This document shows positions 55,413 to 64,000 of a stretch of DNA of 64,000 nucleotides, in pieces. Within the stretch, counting starts at the first letter, position 1. Each line of letters begins with the position of its first letter. This DNA is from Flavihumibacter fluvii (GTDB taxonomy: Bacteria > Bacteroidota > Bacteroidia > Chitinophagales > Chitinophagaceae), in NCBI RefSeq assembly GCF_018595675.2, contig NZ_CP092333.1, forward strand, positions 3,124,001 to 3,188,000, read 5' to 3'. Both the position numbers and the translations under genes were made by a program. The notes beneath the pieces were generated by a model. It searched no databases. It had not been told where the DNA came from and saw only the letters and a program-made list of their open reading frames with translations.

Positions 55413-57593
55413 TTACTGCCGCAACAGCTTCACCACCTGCATATTTTCTTTGGTATACACCCGCAGGTAGTAAATACCCGGCGAAAGGTCGGTTACATCC
55501 ACCGGTTGGTTGGCCACTATCGCCTGTGTGCTTTTCAGGAACTGCCCCTTGGTATTATAGAATTGCACAAAACTGATGGGCTCTGAAGAGCGGATAGTCA
55601 CAGTGCGCGCTGTGGGTGACTGCTGCTGTAAAGTAATCGTATTGTTAGTACTTGTATTTATCCTGATAGTTCCCGAATATTCCGACCGCCCGGTTTTATA
55701 GGTGGTCTTGATCCGGTAATAGATATTGCCCGAAGCATAACTTCTATTATCTGTATAACTGTAGGAAAAAATGCCGGAACTTCCTGACGCATGCCTATTG
55801 TAAATATCCTTGAAATGGATGCCATCGGTGGCCACCTGCACCACATAAATGGCGGCATCCTTTTCCTCCTGTATCTTCCAGAGTAACTGGTTGCCTCCAG
55901 GCGCCCTGATACCCGTGAACGACAATAGCTTCACCGGCAATATCGTCATACAGCCATAATTCAGGTTCACTGCACCCGCAGAAATGGCCGCCACACAGTT
56001 ATCCAGCGATTTCGGCCTGGATGCAGTTGAATCGAAAACAGAGGATACCTGGTCCTGGTAGAACAATTTGGTCTGTTGCTGCAGGGCCATGGGCGTGGTG
56101 GGGATATCGGCACAATTGGTTGTTATCGTCACCAAGTAACTTAGTTTATATTCTGGATCGCTGTTGGCGATATTCCCGCTGGTTCCAAGCCTGGCGATGA
56201 TGGTATTTGTAGCAGCAATGAATTCAGCCTCATCATCAGCAGCATTATCGGTTTTGGTTACATTTTCGATGGTTATTGAATTTGGCACATATTTAAAATA
56301 AGGCTGCAGCCGGTCTTCAGCACGAACCCCGGTGGCGGTATTATTGCCGATGTTTTTTACAACACTTGAAATTCGCAGGGTATCACCGGTATAGCGGTCG
56401 GGGTTGCTGCTTAAGGCCGTAATCGTATTCTCCATTACCAATTCCGGGTAGTATGTATCGATTTCAGATGTTAACAGTCCCAATACATAACCTTCAGATG
56501 TGGTACTGATCCTTACCACCGCCGAATTATCACTATTGCGCAAATAAGTATTTCCGGAATTAGCCAGCTTATAAATATGCGCATCGAAGCCATAGGTATT
56601 CTGGTGTGCGGGAACCCTGCTGGTCACCAGGCTGCCTTTATCGGTGATGGAACTGTTCCAGGCATCATTGAAATTACTGGTGGATGCCGCGCTTTCCACA
56701 CCAAAGGTTTGGTTGGTAAACACACCGGTAGTATTTTTCTTCATGAAGAATCCATCGGCTGCACCACGGTCTCCATCATACACCACCACACCCATCGAAG
56801 CCACCACATTCCCGATTGGCGGGCATTTAAACCCGGTAATGGTGATGTCTTTTGTATTGATACCAGCCGTGTTCCCAATTACCGTTAAGCCGTCAAATAT
56901 GGTAAAATTCTTCAAGGCCTGACTGGGATCGGCATAGATCACCACCATGGTCCAGCCACCAAAAGCATTGGCCAGCGGCTGGCCGGCTGCATTTACCGTA
57001 TCACATTTTACGTTGGCAATGGTATAGGAGCCAACGCCGGCCGCACGCACAAGGTCGGTTACATCACGGAAACACTGGTAGCCATGGAACACAGAACGTA
57101 GTGTATCGGTCCTATCTGCGGTGATAGCCTGGTAAGCTCCGCCCGGTGCTTTAAACATAATATTGTTCCAACCGGCACTGCGCATGGGCAGTGCACCATT
57201 ATTATTCTGGTTGATCGCTATGCCTGCGCCCCAATACAAGGCTGCATAAGCAACCGAATTACAAGTGGGCATGGTGAGTGTGGCACTTGAACTGTTGAAG
57301 GTGGCAGGATCACCATCTATATCGATATTGGAATTAAACTCGCCATCGTTCTTACAGAGGAAGGATCCGGCCGGACAAGCTGGCGGAGCCGCATCATACT
57401 TTACAGCAGTACCGCCCGATCGCCGCTTGGTTGTAATGATATTATTGGTGACCATCACCATTTTCCCCCTTGCATCCGTTGTATAACGAACCGTAAAAGG
57501 CCGCACATCCTGCGCGCTAAGATGCAGGCTGAGGAACAGGGTGACTAAGAGAAGTATCGGATTTTTTGTGTTCACAGCACACACTAACGCCAT
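55413..57593 (-). CDS. T9SS cargo protein with DUF11-like repeat and type A sorting domain
   Basis: The product is 726 residues from ATG 57593, whose signal peptide (NPILLLVTLFLSLHLSAQ) fits better than the longer ATG 57632 frame. Middle parts contain secreted-surface features and a DUF11-type repeat (SVVKNIGNNTATGVRAEDRL, near 415-450). The end has the type IX sorting pattern with VDVTDLSPGIYYLRVYTKEN and a final VKLLRQ. It would be exported by the type IX system and anchored or released. The substrate or role is unknown. Confidence 0.75.
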   Translation of the reverse strand: MALVCAVNTKNPILLLVTLFLSLHLSAQDVRPFTVRYTTDARGKMVMVTNNIITTKRRSGGTAVKYDAAPPACPAGSFLCKNDGEFNSNIDIDGDPATFNSSSATLTMPTCNSVAYAALYWGAGIAINQNNNGALPMRSAGWNNIMFKAPGGAYQAITADRTDTLRSVFHGYQCFRDVTDLVRAAGVGSYTIANVKCDTVNAAGQPLANAFGGWTMVVIYADPSQALKNFTIFDGLTVIGNTAGINTKDITITGFKCPPIGNVVASMGVVVYDGDRGAADGFFMKKNTTGVFTNQTFGVESAASTSNFNDAWNSSITDKGSLVTSRVPAHQNTYGFDAHIYKLANSGNTYLRNSDNSAVVRISTTSEGYVLGLLTSEIDTYYPELVMENTITALSSNPDRYTGDTLRISSVVKNIGNNTATGVRAEDRLQPYFKYVPNSITIENVTKTDNAADDEAEFIAATNTIIARLGTSGNIANSDPEYKLSYLVTITTNCADIPTTPMALQQQTKLFYQDQVSSVFDSTASRPKSLDNCVAAISAGAVNLNYGCMTILPVKLLSFTGIRAPGGNQLLWKIQEEKDAAIYVVQVATDGIHFKDIYNRHASGSSGIFSYSYTDNRSYASGNIYYRIKTTYKTGRSEYSGTIRINTSTNNTITLQQQSPTARTVTIRSSEPISFVQFYNTKGQFLKSTQAIVANQPVDVTDLSPGIYYLRVYTKENMQVVKLLRQ

Positions 57594-57659
57594 GCCTATA
57601 CGAAAATTGCCTGCATATGCAAGGCTCGTCATTATACCAATAATATTTACCCAATCTCC

Positions 57660-59618
57660 TTAATTCGTTCCTCCCTTTTTGGGTTTCTCCAAAGACTTGA
57701 TCCATCCGGCAATTTTCTGCAAGTCATCCTTCGGCACATTAGACATTGAAGCCATGGGCGTGGAATAACCAGGCCAGTTTTCAGGCTTCGGGTTGCGGAT
57801 CAGCTGCATCATTTTATCAATGGAATAACCACGTTGCGCAATCTCTTTAAACGCTGGACCAACCTGGCGTTTATCGGTATTATGGCAGGCTGTGCAGGTA
57901 TATTTCACCAATAGTGGTTTGATCTTTTCATAAGTTGGCGCTGCTGCTTTAGCGGTTGCTGTTTTAGGCGTCGCCTTCTCTGGAACAATTGCCACTGCTG
58001 AATTTTTTGTACTCACTTCAGCCATCGAAAGCTTAATGCCTTCCGGTATATTGTTCAAGGTATAATATGCGGTTGGGTGTACCAGTGAGAAAGAATTCTG
58101 CTGGTCACGCACACCATCAACAGTTATGGTATGAATATAATTACGACGCAGGTTGTCGACAATAATCCTGGCTTTTAAACCATCGGCTGAAACCTTCACC
58201 CCTTTAACCGGGCAGGCTTCCGTGTTCACGGGTGGGGAACCATATACTGCCTGGTATTTGTATATATAACTTTCCACCCGGTAATTGGCCAGGTCTTCCG
58301 CGGACTTTTTATCCACTGCTTTGGTAAATTCAATTTCAAATCCATCCGGCATAGCCCTTACTGCACGCATTTCAAAGGGGATCTTGCCATTCCATACCAG
58401 GCGTTGCAGGCCTTCATTGGCTTCACCGGAAGAACCCCAGCCCCGGTTGGTTTCCCCCGCAAAAAGGGAACCGTCGCCTGCCCAGGCAAGGCGTACGATA
58501 CCAGACTGGAAGCCGCTCCTGAACTCAATGGCGGCACCCTGGTATTCACCATTCACCTTTTCCATGAACACCCGACTAATATTACTTTTTCCCTGGTCAC
58601 CCACCAGCAACTGGCCGGTAAACGGACCAAATACACCTTCAGGGATCTTCACGATTTCAGACGTTGAAATGCCGAGTACACCATGGGGCAGCCACACAGC
58701 CGGCAACTGCAATTCAGGAATGGTTTTTTTCACATCGGCCAGTGTGATAGCTTTTTCATTGGCAATATTTGATGGCATCACAGGCTGGCCATTCTTGTCA
58801 AATTCTTTCCGTGGATTGATCAATGCATACACTTGCTCCTGTTTAAGGTGCACCGGAGAGTTGGGTTGATCAGCCCACCGCAGTCCGGCCGGATGGCCTG
58901 TAAACGCACCTTTCTTTAATTGGATGATGCTGCCGGAGCCCACCCAGTCGCCCTGGTTATCGGTATAAAACAATTCATCATCAATCATGCTTAAACCACA
59001 TGGCGAGCGCATGCCGGTGGCCCAGGGTTCCATGCTGCCATCTTCGTGGATGCGTAGCACCCAACCCCGCCAGGGAACAAAGCTTTGCGGATGCCACCAA
59101 TCACCCCCGAAACCCAGGTTCAAGGAAACGAAAAAAGAACCGTCGGCTGCAAGTTTCGGCCCAAAGCTGTATTCGTGGTAATTGCCTGAAACGGGCCACT
59201 GGTACACTGTCTCAATAAGGTCTGCCTTCCCGTCGTTATCTGTATCCGTTAGTTTGGTCAGTTCACCACGCTGGGCACAGTACAGGGAACCATTTTTATA
59301 GGCCAGTCCCAATACCTCGTGCAGGCCGGAAGCAAACTTCCTGAAATAAGGCCTTTGTGTAGTCGGGTTTTCCACAATAAAAATATCTCCCCTGCGGGTG
59401 GTAACCCCCAGGTTGCCATTGGGTAAGGTACAAAGGCCGCCGACTTCCAGGATAGTCCCTTCCGGCGCGGGCACACGCATGATCCGGAAATAATCATCTT
59501 CTTTAGCAGATTCGGCCTGTGCAAAAACGGTCGTGCAAATGGATGATGCAAGCGCCAGCGGTAATACAATAATTATTACGACGTGTTGCAAAAGCCATTT
59601 CAAGGTATTCTTCTTCAT
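57660..59618 (-). CDS. Beta-propeller protein with C-terminal cytochrome c domain
   Basis: This 652-residue protein has a signal peptide (VVIIIVLPLALASS region, cut after VFAQ). A glucose/sorbosone dehydrogenase-like propeller spans about 40-420 (ILEVGGLCTLPNGNLGVTTRRG, TDNDGKADLIETVY). An unstructured Ala/Thr/Lys-rich linker leads to the haem motif CTACH (near 575) with a later STPMASM methionine ligand. Such proteins are periplasmic oxidoreductases. It follows the 3-keto-disaccharide hydrolase-type gene by 15 bases, so the two probably act together on a sugar. Confidence 0.85.
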   Translation of the reverse strand: MKKNTLKWLLQHVVIIIVLPLALASSICTTVFAQAESAKEDDYFRIMRVPAPEGTILEVGGLCTLPNGNLGVTTRRGDIFIVENPTTQRPYFRKFASGLHEVLGLAYKNGSLYCAQRGELTKLTDTDNDGKADLIETVYQWPVSGNYHEYSFGPKLAADGSFFVSLNLGFGGDWWHPQSFVPWRGWVLRIHEDGSMEPWATGMRSPCGLSMIDDELFYTDNQGDWVGSGSIIQLKKGAFTGHPAGLRWADQPNSPVHLKQEQVYALINPRKEFDKNGQPVMPSNIANEKAITLADVKKTIPELQLPAVWLPHGVLGISTSEIVKIPEGVFGPFTGQLLVGDQGKSNISRVFMEKVNGEYQGAAIEFRSGFQSGIVRLAWAGDGSLFAGETNRGWGSSGEANEGLQRLVWNGKIPFEMRAVRAMPDGFEIEFTKAVDKKSAEDLANYRVESYIYKYQAVYGSPPVNTEACPVKGVKVSADGLKARIIVDNLRRNYIHTITVDGVRDQQNSFSLVHPTAYYTLNNIPEGIKLSMAEVSTKNSAVAIVPEKATPKTATAKAAAPTYEKIKPLLVKYTCTACHNTDKRQVGPAFKEIAQRGYSIDKMMQLIRNPKPENWPGYSTPMASMSNVPKDDLQKIAGWIKSLEKPKKGGTN

Positions 59619-59633
59619 AAATAATGTGACTAT

Positions 59634-61391
59634 TTAAAACAGGATAGTATACGTGATTTTTTCTTTAACGGGTAACAGCAATTCCTGCTGACCACCAGAT
59701 GTGCGAAGAATCGGCTGAGCCCCACCGTTATCATTGACCTGGATATAATAGGCTTTATCATCAATGATGTATAGTCCGCCGGGCAGCAATTCAATATTCT
59801 TTCCCCTGGCCAATAATGCATGCAAATTCTGGGCTGGCCCTTTTACAGTGATCTCCCTTTTGATACCCTGGCCATTCTCCAGGGCCACCATTGCATCAAC
59901 TACATTACTGCCATAGAGCTGGTAGCGGAAAGCCGGACGATCCTCTTTATCCAACTGGTAACCTTTGGGCCGATAGCCTGTGCCGGCAGAATCAGTTGAC
60001 CAGGCTTGCTGTTGGGACGACAATTTTTGCAGGAAGAAGCTGGATGTACCGAACAGGACCACGCTACCTGCGGGCCTTGATGACCCATCGCCCCTTTCAT
60101 GCCACATGGGGGTGGCATCTAAAAAGCCGCCACGCCAAACCTGCACCAGGTTGCCTTTTTCCATATCGTAGGTATAGTGCAATTTTGTGGGGCTGCCTAC
60201 ACTTACGGCATGTACGATTCTTTGTCCGGGTATATCCATAAAGGAATGCAGGAGCGTATTGTTAGTCGCATTCACCAATATAGGATCCACCACATCACCG
60301 CCGGGCGTATTGGCATCACTTGCAGAATATTCACGAATGCCCGGACCCGCAACCGATAGTCCCAATGCAGGCTGCGCCCAATCTTCGAATTTGGCATAAG
60401 CAAGTTCAAATGGCATACTCCCAGCAGGCAGTGTGATCTTGCCCTCACCATCGGATTGGTCCATGGGAATAACCGTCTTGTCATTGATTTTAAGAAAGCC
60501 CTTGCCACCAGGCGTGCTAAGGTTAAAAGCATATTCACCCGCTTCATTTACCTGCAATTTCCCGGTATAACGCACCAGGAATTCATTCTTTAGCTGCACC
60601 ATATTGGAACTAATCATTTCAGCGGACCCTTCAAACTTAGGAATGAGTTCACTAAAATCGGGCTCTTCATTAAACTTCCCTTCATACACTGTGTAGTGTA
60701 AATTGGACAAGCCAGGGCGGGCCTTATCGTATTTGGTGATGCTGATATTTTTAAATGCCACTGTGCCATGATCACCCTGGATCCGCAAAGGGCCGTTCGC
60801 TACTTCATTGTCACCCATCGCACCGCCTGTGGGTCCGGCTAATGAAATGCCTTCATGGATCAACACACCATTCAATTCAATACGCAGCATTTTCGCGTTA
60901 TCGGTTTTGCGGCCGTTGGCATCAAAACGGGGCGCCTGGAAAGAAATTTTCAGGTGCTGCCACAAACCAGGAGCGCGGCTAACATTTTGACGGGGTGCAT
61001 TGCGGTCGTAGATCGCACCATTGTCAACTGCCTTTGGAATGGCAATACCCCAGCTATCCAGCAACTGCACCTCGTAGCGGCCCTGCAGGTAGATACCGGA
61101 GTTCGAGCCCTTTGCCATCAGGTAATCCAGTTCAAGGTCCATATCGCCATGTTCGATACTGGTAAATAGATCTTCCCCGTGTTTGGTTTTACTCACCAGG
61201 TTCACCAGGATGCCGGTGCCATTTTTTACAGTCAGCAGGTTGGATTGGTTAAGATCAGCCCAAACATCGCCAGCCAGTTGCCAGTTAGCGGCAGGAGCCT
61301 TAAAAAAGGAAAGGTCGGTAAGCGGCAGCGTGAGCTGTGCCTGTGCAGTGGCCGAGGCCAACAGGCAGGCCGCCATCAAAGTCCATTGCAT
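59634..61391 (-). CDS. 3-keto-disaccharide hydrolase (DUF1080)-type protein with PA14-like domain
   Basis: The product is 585 residues from ATG 61391 with signal peptide WTLMAACLLASATAQAQ; ATG 61421 is an alternative. The first domain (about 20-230) is the DUF1080 jelly roll with GDMDLELDYLMAKGSNSGIYLQGRYEVQLLDSWG, in pieces. A PA14-like domain (about 240-340, GEYAFNLSTPGGKGFLKIND) and a further domain follow. It may hydrolyse oxidised glycosides, with the cytochrome-propeller partner as the oxidase (inference). Confidence 0.8.
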   Translation of the reverse strand: MQWTLMAACLLASATAQAQLTLPLTDLSFFKAPAANWQLAGDVWADLNQSNLLTVKNGTGILVNLVSKTKHGEDLFTSIEHGDMDLELDYLMAKGSNSGIYLQGRYEVQLLDSWGIAIPKAVDNGAIYDRNAPRQNVSRAPGLWQHLKISFQAPRFDANGRKTDNAKMLRIELNGVLIHEGISLAGPTGGAMGDNEVANGPLRIQGDHGTVAFKNISITKYDKARPGLSNLHYTVYEGKFNEEPDFSELIPKFEGSAEMISSNMVQLKNEFLVRYTGKLQVNEAGEYAFNLSTPGGKGFLKINDKTVIPMDQSDGEGKITLPAGSMPFELAYAKFEDWAQPALGLSVAGPGIREYSASDANTPGGDVVDPILVNATNNTLLHSFMDIPGQRIVHAVSVGSPTKLHYTYDMEKGNLVQVWRGGFLDATPMWHERGDGSSRPAGSVVLFGTSSFFLQKLSSQQQAWSTDSAGTGYRPKGYQLDKEDRPAFRYQLYGSNVVDAMVALENGQGIKREITVKGPAQNLHALLARGKNIELLPGGLYIIDDKAYYIQVNDNGGAQPILRTSGGQQELLLPVKEKITYTILF

Positions 61392-61568
61392 TTTCCGTTT
61401 CAGGATAATAAAAAATAACATGTGTATGCTTAAAAAATGATGGAAAATAATTGTTGAAAGTGACCGTACATTTATGCGGATGAAAATACCAGCTTTTCAA
61501 GAAAGCAACCAGTACTATATTACATGAAACTAGCTATATTTTAATTTCTTAGGATATATTCAGCTATT

Positions 61569-62585
61569 ATGAAAAGAAGGGACCTCCTGAAGTATGTATC
61601 AGCCGGCACATTAGGCCTGGGTCTTAATGTGCATGCAATGGCCGGCCAGGGTGCAGGAAAAGTTTATGGCGGTGTAAAAAAAGGAAGCTTCGCCATTGAT
61701 GGCAACAGGGTACGTTTTTTTCATCCGGGTATCCGGGAGAAGTTCAGTATGCTGATGCTTGCCGACACCCACTTATTCAAGGATGACCAGAGAGGTGAAC
61801 CCTATCGCCAATACAGTGGAAGAATGGCGAAGGCATACAACCAGACAAAACATTTCCAGACCGGGGAAGCAACTGATCCGGAAACAAGTTTTATTACAAC
61901 ACTCAACATTGCAGCAGAACAAAATGCGGCATTTGTTGCATTGGTCGGAGATATATTCAGCTTTCCTTCAGAAGCCGCAGTAGATTGGGTGCAGGCCCAA
62001 TTGAAAAGCGCCGGATTGCCCTATGAATATACGGCAGGCAATCATGACTGGCACTATGAGGGAATGGAGGGCAGCTCAACTAATTTACGCAGGACCTGGA
62101 TTGAAAACCGGCTGAAGCCAATGTACAGGTCAGCAGATCCGATGATGAGTTATTACGAAGTAAATGACACTTGTTTTATCACCATCGATAATTCAACCTA
62201 TGAAATATTACCAGAGCAGCTGGACTTCTACAATAAGAAAATCAGGAATGGTAAGCCAACCATATTGATGGTACACATACCCCTCTTCGCACCTGGCCGT
62301 TCTGTCGGATTCGGTTGCGGGAATCCAGACTGGGGCGCAAAAACTGACAAGAATTTTGAATTGGAAAGGCGGCAACGCTGGCCGGAAAAAGGACATACCA
62401 AAACAACATTTGATTTTTACAAAGCGGTATTCAACTCAGAAAACCTGATGGGTATCCTTGCCGGGCATATACATAAGCCATCCCTTGATGTGATCAATGG
62501 CATTCCACAGATAGTTACCGATGCGAATGCTGTGGGCGCATACCTGCAGGTAGAATTAATACCTGCGGAAAAAACACAAATATAG
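61569..62585 (+). CDS. Tat-exported metallophosphoesterase
   Basis: This 338-residue protein has a twin-arginine start (MKRRDLLKYVSAGTLGLG). Metallophosphoesterase metal motifs in order are MLADTHLF (DxH), LVGDIF (GD), AGNHDWH (GNHD), VHIPLF and GHIHK (GHxH). It is expected to be folded with two metal ions before export. It is divergent from the propeller/DUF1080 pair and shares a 177-base intergenic region with it. Substrate unknown. Confidence 0.9.
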   Translation: MKRRDLLKYVSAGTLGLGLNVHAMAGQGAGKVYGGVKKGSFAIDGNRVRFFHPGIREKFSMLMLADTHLFKDDQRGEPYRQYSGRMAKAYNQTKHFQTGEATDPETSFITTLNIAAEQNAAFVALVGDIFSFPSEAAVDWVQAQLKSAGLPYEYTAGNHDWHYEGMEGSSTNLRRTWIENRLKPMYRSADPMMSYYEVNDTCFITIDNSTYEILPEQLDFYNKKIRNGKPTILMVHIPLFAPGRSVGFGCGNPDWGAKTDKNFELERRQRWPEKGHTKTTFDFYKAVFNSENLMGILAGHIHKPSLDVINGIPQIVTDANAVGAYLQVELIPAEKTQI

Positions 62586-62886
62586 ATCCCTGTTTTCGTG
62601 TAAGCTTACTAGTCATACCCGTTATTTTCACACGTATAAATTCGTGAAATAATATGTGCGTTTTACCCATCGGGTAAAAACAGAAATAAATCTGTTAAAA
62701 AACTCATTTTCAGTCCTTAAAGTGGCCCTACTTTTCCACATTTTTAGCGTTTGGCATAATTTCTGAAACTATTTTAAACAGGAAACGAGCAGAAAAAAAG
62801 GTGACCAGGTCACCATCAAAATATACCATCCGGCGGGTCCGGGAAAATGGAAACTTTTCTACGGTTTAGGGTTTAGGGGTTAAAAT

Positions 62887-62917
62887 AGGGGGTTGTCTAG
62901 CCCCCTTCCTCTTTTTT
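62887..62917 (+). terminator. Possible terminator in the gap before hemN
   Basis: A 6-pair stem (62887-62892 with 62901-62906) is followed by a C/T run ending in six T residues. It lies about 300 bases after the phosphoesterase gene. The same gap (62586-63040) also holds dyads at 62622-62652, 62661-62679 and 62800-62814, but no gene that I recognise. Confidence 0.4.
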
Positions 62918-62944
62918 ACAATGCCATGACAATACTGGCCTTTA

Positions 62945-62960
62945 AATGATGAAAATCATT
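62945..62960. promoter_or_regulatory. FNR/Crp-like dyad upstream of hemN
   Basis: AATGAT-GAAA-ATCATT has the TGA-N6-TCA core of the Crp/Fnr family. It differs from the TTGAT-N4-ATCAA FNR box by one base per half-site. It is 80 bases upstream of the hemN ATG. Confidence 0.45.
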
Positions 62961-63040
62961 ACCGGTTTCAACAGAGGTCATTCTCCAACTATTTCATAAC
63001 GGGTTCCTTTGCCTTCTGTTTTAAAGCAAAAGGCATTCAT

Positions 63041-64000
63041 ATGATCACTGCACCACTATTAAAGAAATACAACCAGGCGATCCCACGATATACCAGTTAC
63101 CCAACCCTGCCCAACTGGCACGATACCATCACGACAGAAGAATGGGCCCAATGTTTTACAACGCAGTTCAAGCGGCATAACAACCAGGATGGGATCAGTG
63201 TATATATTCACCTGCCTTTTTGCGAATCACTCTGTACCTATTGCGGCTGTAATAAAAAGATCACCACCAATCATAAGGTGGAGGATGATTATATGAAAGC
63301 GGTGCTCAAAGAATGGCAATTGTACCTGCAATTAATGCCGGAAAAACCAGTTATCCGTGAATTGCACCTGGGCGGCGGGACACCAACTTTCTTTTCACCG
63401 GAGAACCTGCAAAAACTATTGACAGGGATCCTGGCACAGGCCACTATCCATCCTGATCACCAATTCAGTTTTGAAGGCCATCCTAACAATACCAGTTATG
63501 CGCATTTGCTCACCTTGTTCAACCTGGGATTTCGGCGCCTGAGTTTGGGCGTGCAGGATAATGACCCCATAGTGCAATTTGTGATCAACCGGATCCAGCC
63601 ATTTGAAGCGGTGAAAGAGGTAACGGAATGGGCCCGGGAGATAGGTTACACCTCAGTTAACTTCGACCTTATTTATGGCTTACCCAAACAGACCCTGGAA
63701 AGCATCGAGCGCACCCTTTTGCAATGCATTACGCTAAAGCCGGACCGTGTGGCTTTTTACAGTTATGCGCATGTTCCCTGGACGAGCCGCGGCCAAAGAT
63801 TGTTCGATGAAAAGGACCTGCCCTCCCCCGACCTTAAAATGCAGTTGTACCGTTTGGGTAAATTCCTTTTTTCGTCGAATGGATATGCAGATATCGGAAT
63901 GGACCATTTCGCGTTGCGTAATGATGAATTATTCAAAGTGCGCGAAAAAGGAAAACTGCACCGCAATTTTATGGGGTATACCACGCAATCAACCGCTTTG
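63041..64000 (+). CDS. hemN: Oxygen-independent coproporphyrinogen III oxidase (3' truncated)
   Basis: The frame starts at ATG 63041 and is still open at the window end (320 codons). This radical SAM enzyme makes protoporphyrinogen IX without oxygen. The iron-sulphur cluster motif is C61-ESL-C65-TY-C68-G-C70. GGGTPTFF follows near 111-118, then SLGVQDNDPIVQ, NFDLIYGLPKQT, and HRNFMGYTTQ near the cut end. The early YTSYPT segment is typical of true HemN rather than HemW. The last 130 or so residues lie outside the window. Confidence 0.93.
   Translation, partial: MITAPLLKKYNQAIPRYTSYPTLPNWHDTITTEEWAQCFTTQFKRHNNQDGISVYIHLPFCESLCTYCGCNKKITTNHKVEDDYMKAVLKEWQLYLQLMPEKPVIRELHLGGGTPTFFSPENLQKLLTGILAQATIHPDHQFSFEGHPNNTSYAHLLTLFNLGFRRLSLGVQDNDPIVQFVINRIQPFEAVKEVTEWAREIGYTSVNFDLIYGLPKQTLESIERTLLQCITLKPDRVAFYSYAHVPWTSRGQRLFDEKDLPSPDLKMQLYRLGKFLFSSNGYADIGMDHFALRNDELFKVREKGKLHRNFMGYTTQSTAL

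Noticed and set aside
62863-62879. Telomere-like TTTAGGG doublet
   Set aside because: Only two units in a bacterial intergenic gap; no support for a chromosome end.

Overview
The window looks like a chromosomal segment from a Bacteroidota member, most probably family Chitinophagaceae (inference). The markers seen are GldB, a type IX secretion C-terminal sorting domain, LytS/LytTR two-component proteins, DUF3078, S9 and M28 secreted peptidases, a group II GGGP synthase, B12-dependent ribonucleotide reductase, almost no Shine-Dalgarno sequences, and promoter-like TTG / TAnnTTTG pairs. No rRNA, tRNA, CRISPR array or transposase was recognised.

Layout. 1-33 kb is a gene-dense, conserved housekeeping region: gldB (5' cut), a fatty acid desaturase, nrdJ, GGGP synthase, an operon of LytS kinase, LytTR regulator and two secreted M28 peptidases, dxs, an L,D-transpeptidase-like protein, two pirins, scpA, a DUF3078 protein, mscL, an EamA transporter, frr with a WecA/MraY-type transferase, the N-terminal half of transketolase, rbfA with a LolC/E-type permease, an MsbA-type exporter, DPP-IV-like peptidase, GNAT enzyme, a lysine/alanine/proline-rich DksA-like protein and ileS. 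Several gene 3' ends here carry short heptad repeats or palindromes touching the stop codon.

33.3-54 kb is a one-directional, visibly AT-richer accessory island, all on the minus strand. It starts with a large MalT/LAL-type LuxR regulator and a small 85-residue protein. Next come two D-aminoacylase-like amidohydrolases, an HdeD-like membrane protein, a third amidohydrolase, a class A beta-lactamase-like hydrolase and a YtcJ-like amidohydrolase. A beta-lactamase remnant precedes a ThrE-type exporter. The distal end holds outer-membrane proteins: two DcaP-type porins, an Omp85-type barrel, a 538-residue barrel protein and a 265-residue barrel. Two porin C-terminal scars and an amber-interrupted relic of the 538-residue protein show that the distal part was duplicated and partly decayed. 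The likely theme (inference) is import and periplasmic hydrolysis of amide-linked small molecules, under one LuxR regulator.

54-64 kb: a 750-base gap with an 11-base-period degenerate repeat, an AhpD-like protein, a T9SS cargo protein, a beta-propeller/cytochrome c protein paired with a 3-keto-disaccharide hydrolase-type protein, a divergent Tat-exported metallophosphoesterase, a gap rich in dyad symmetries, and hemN (cut by the window end) with an FNR/Crp-like dyad upstream.
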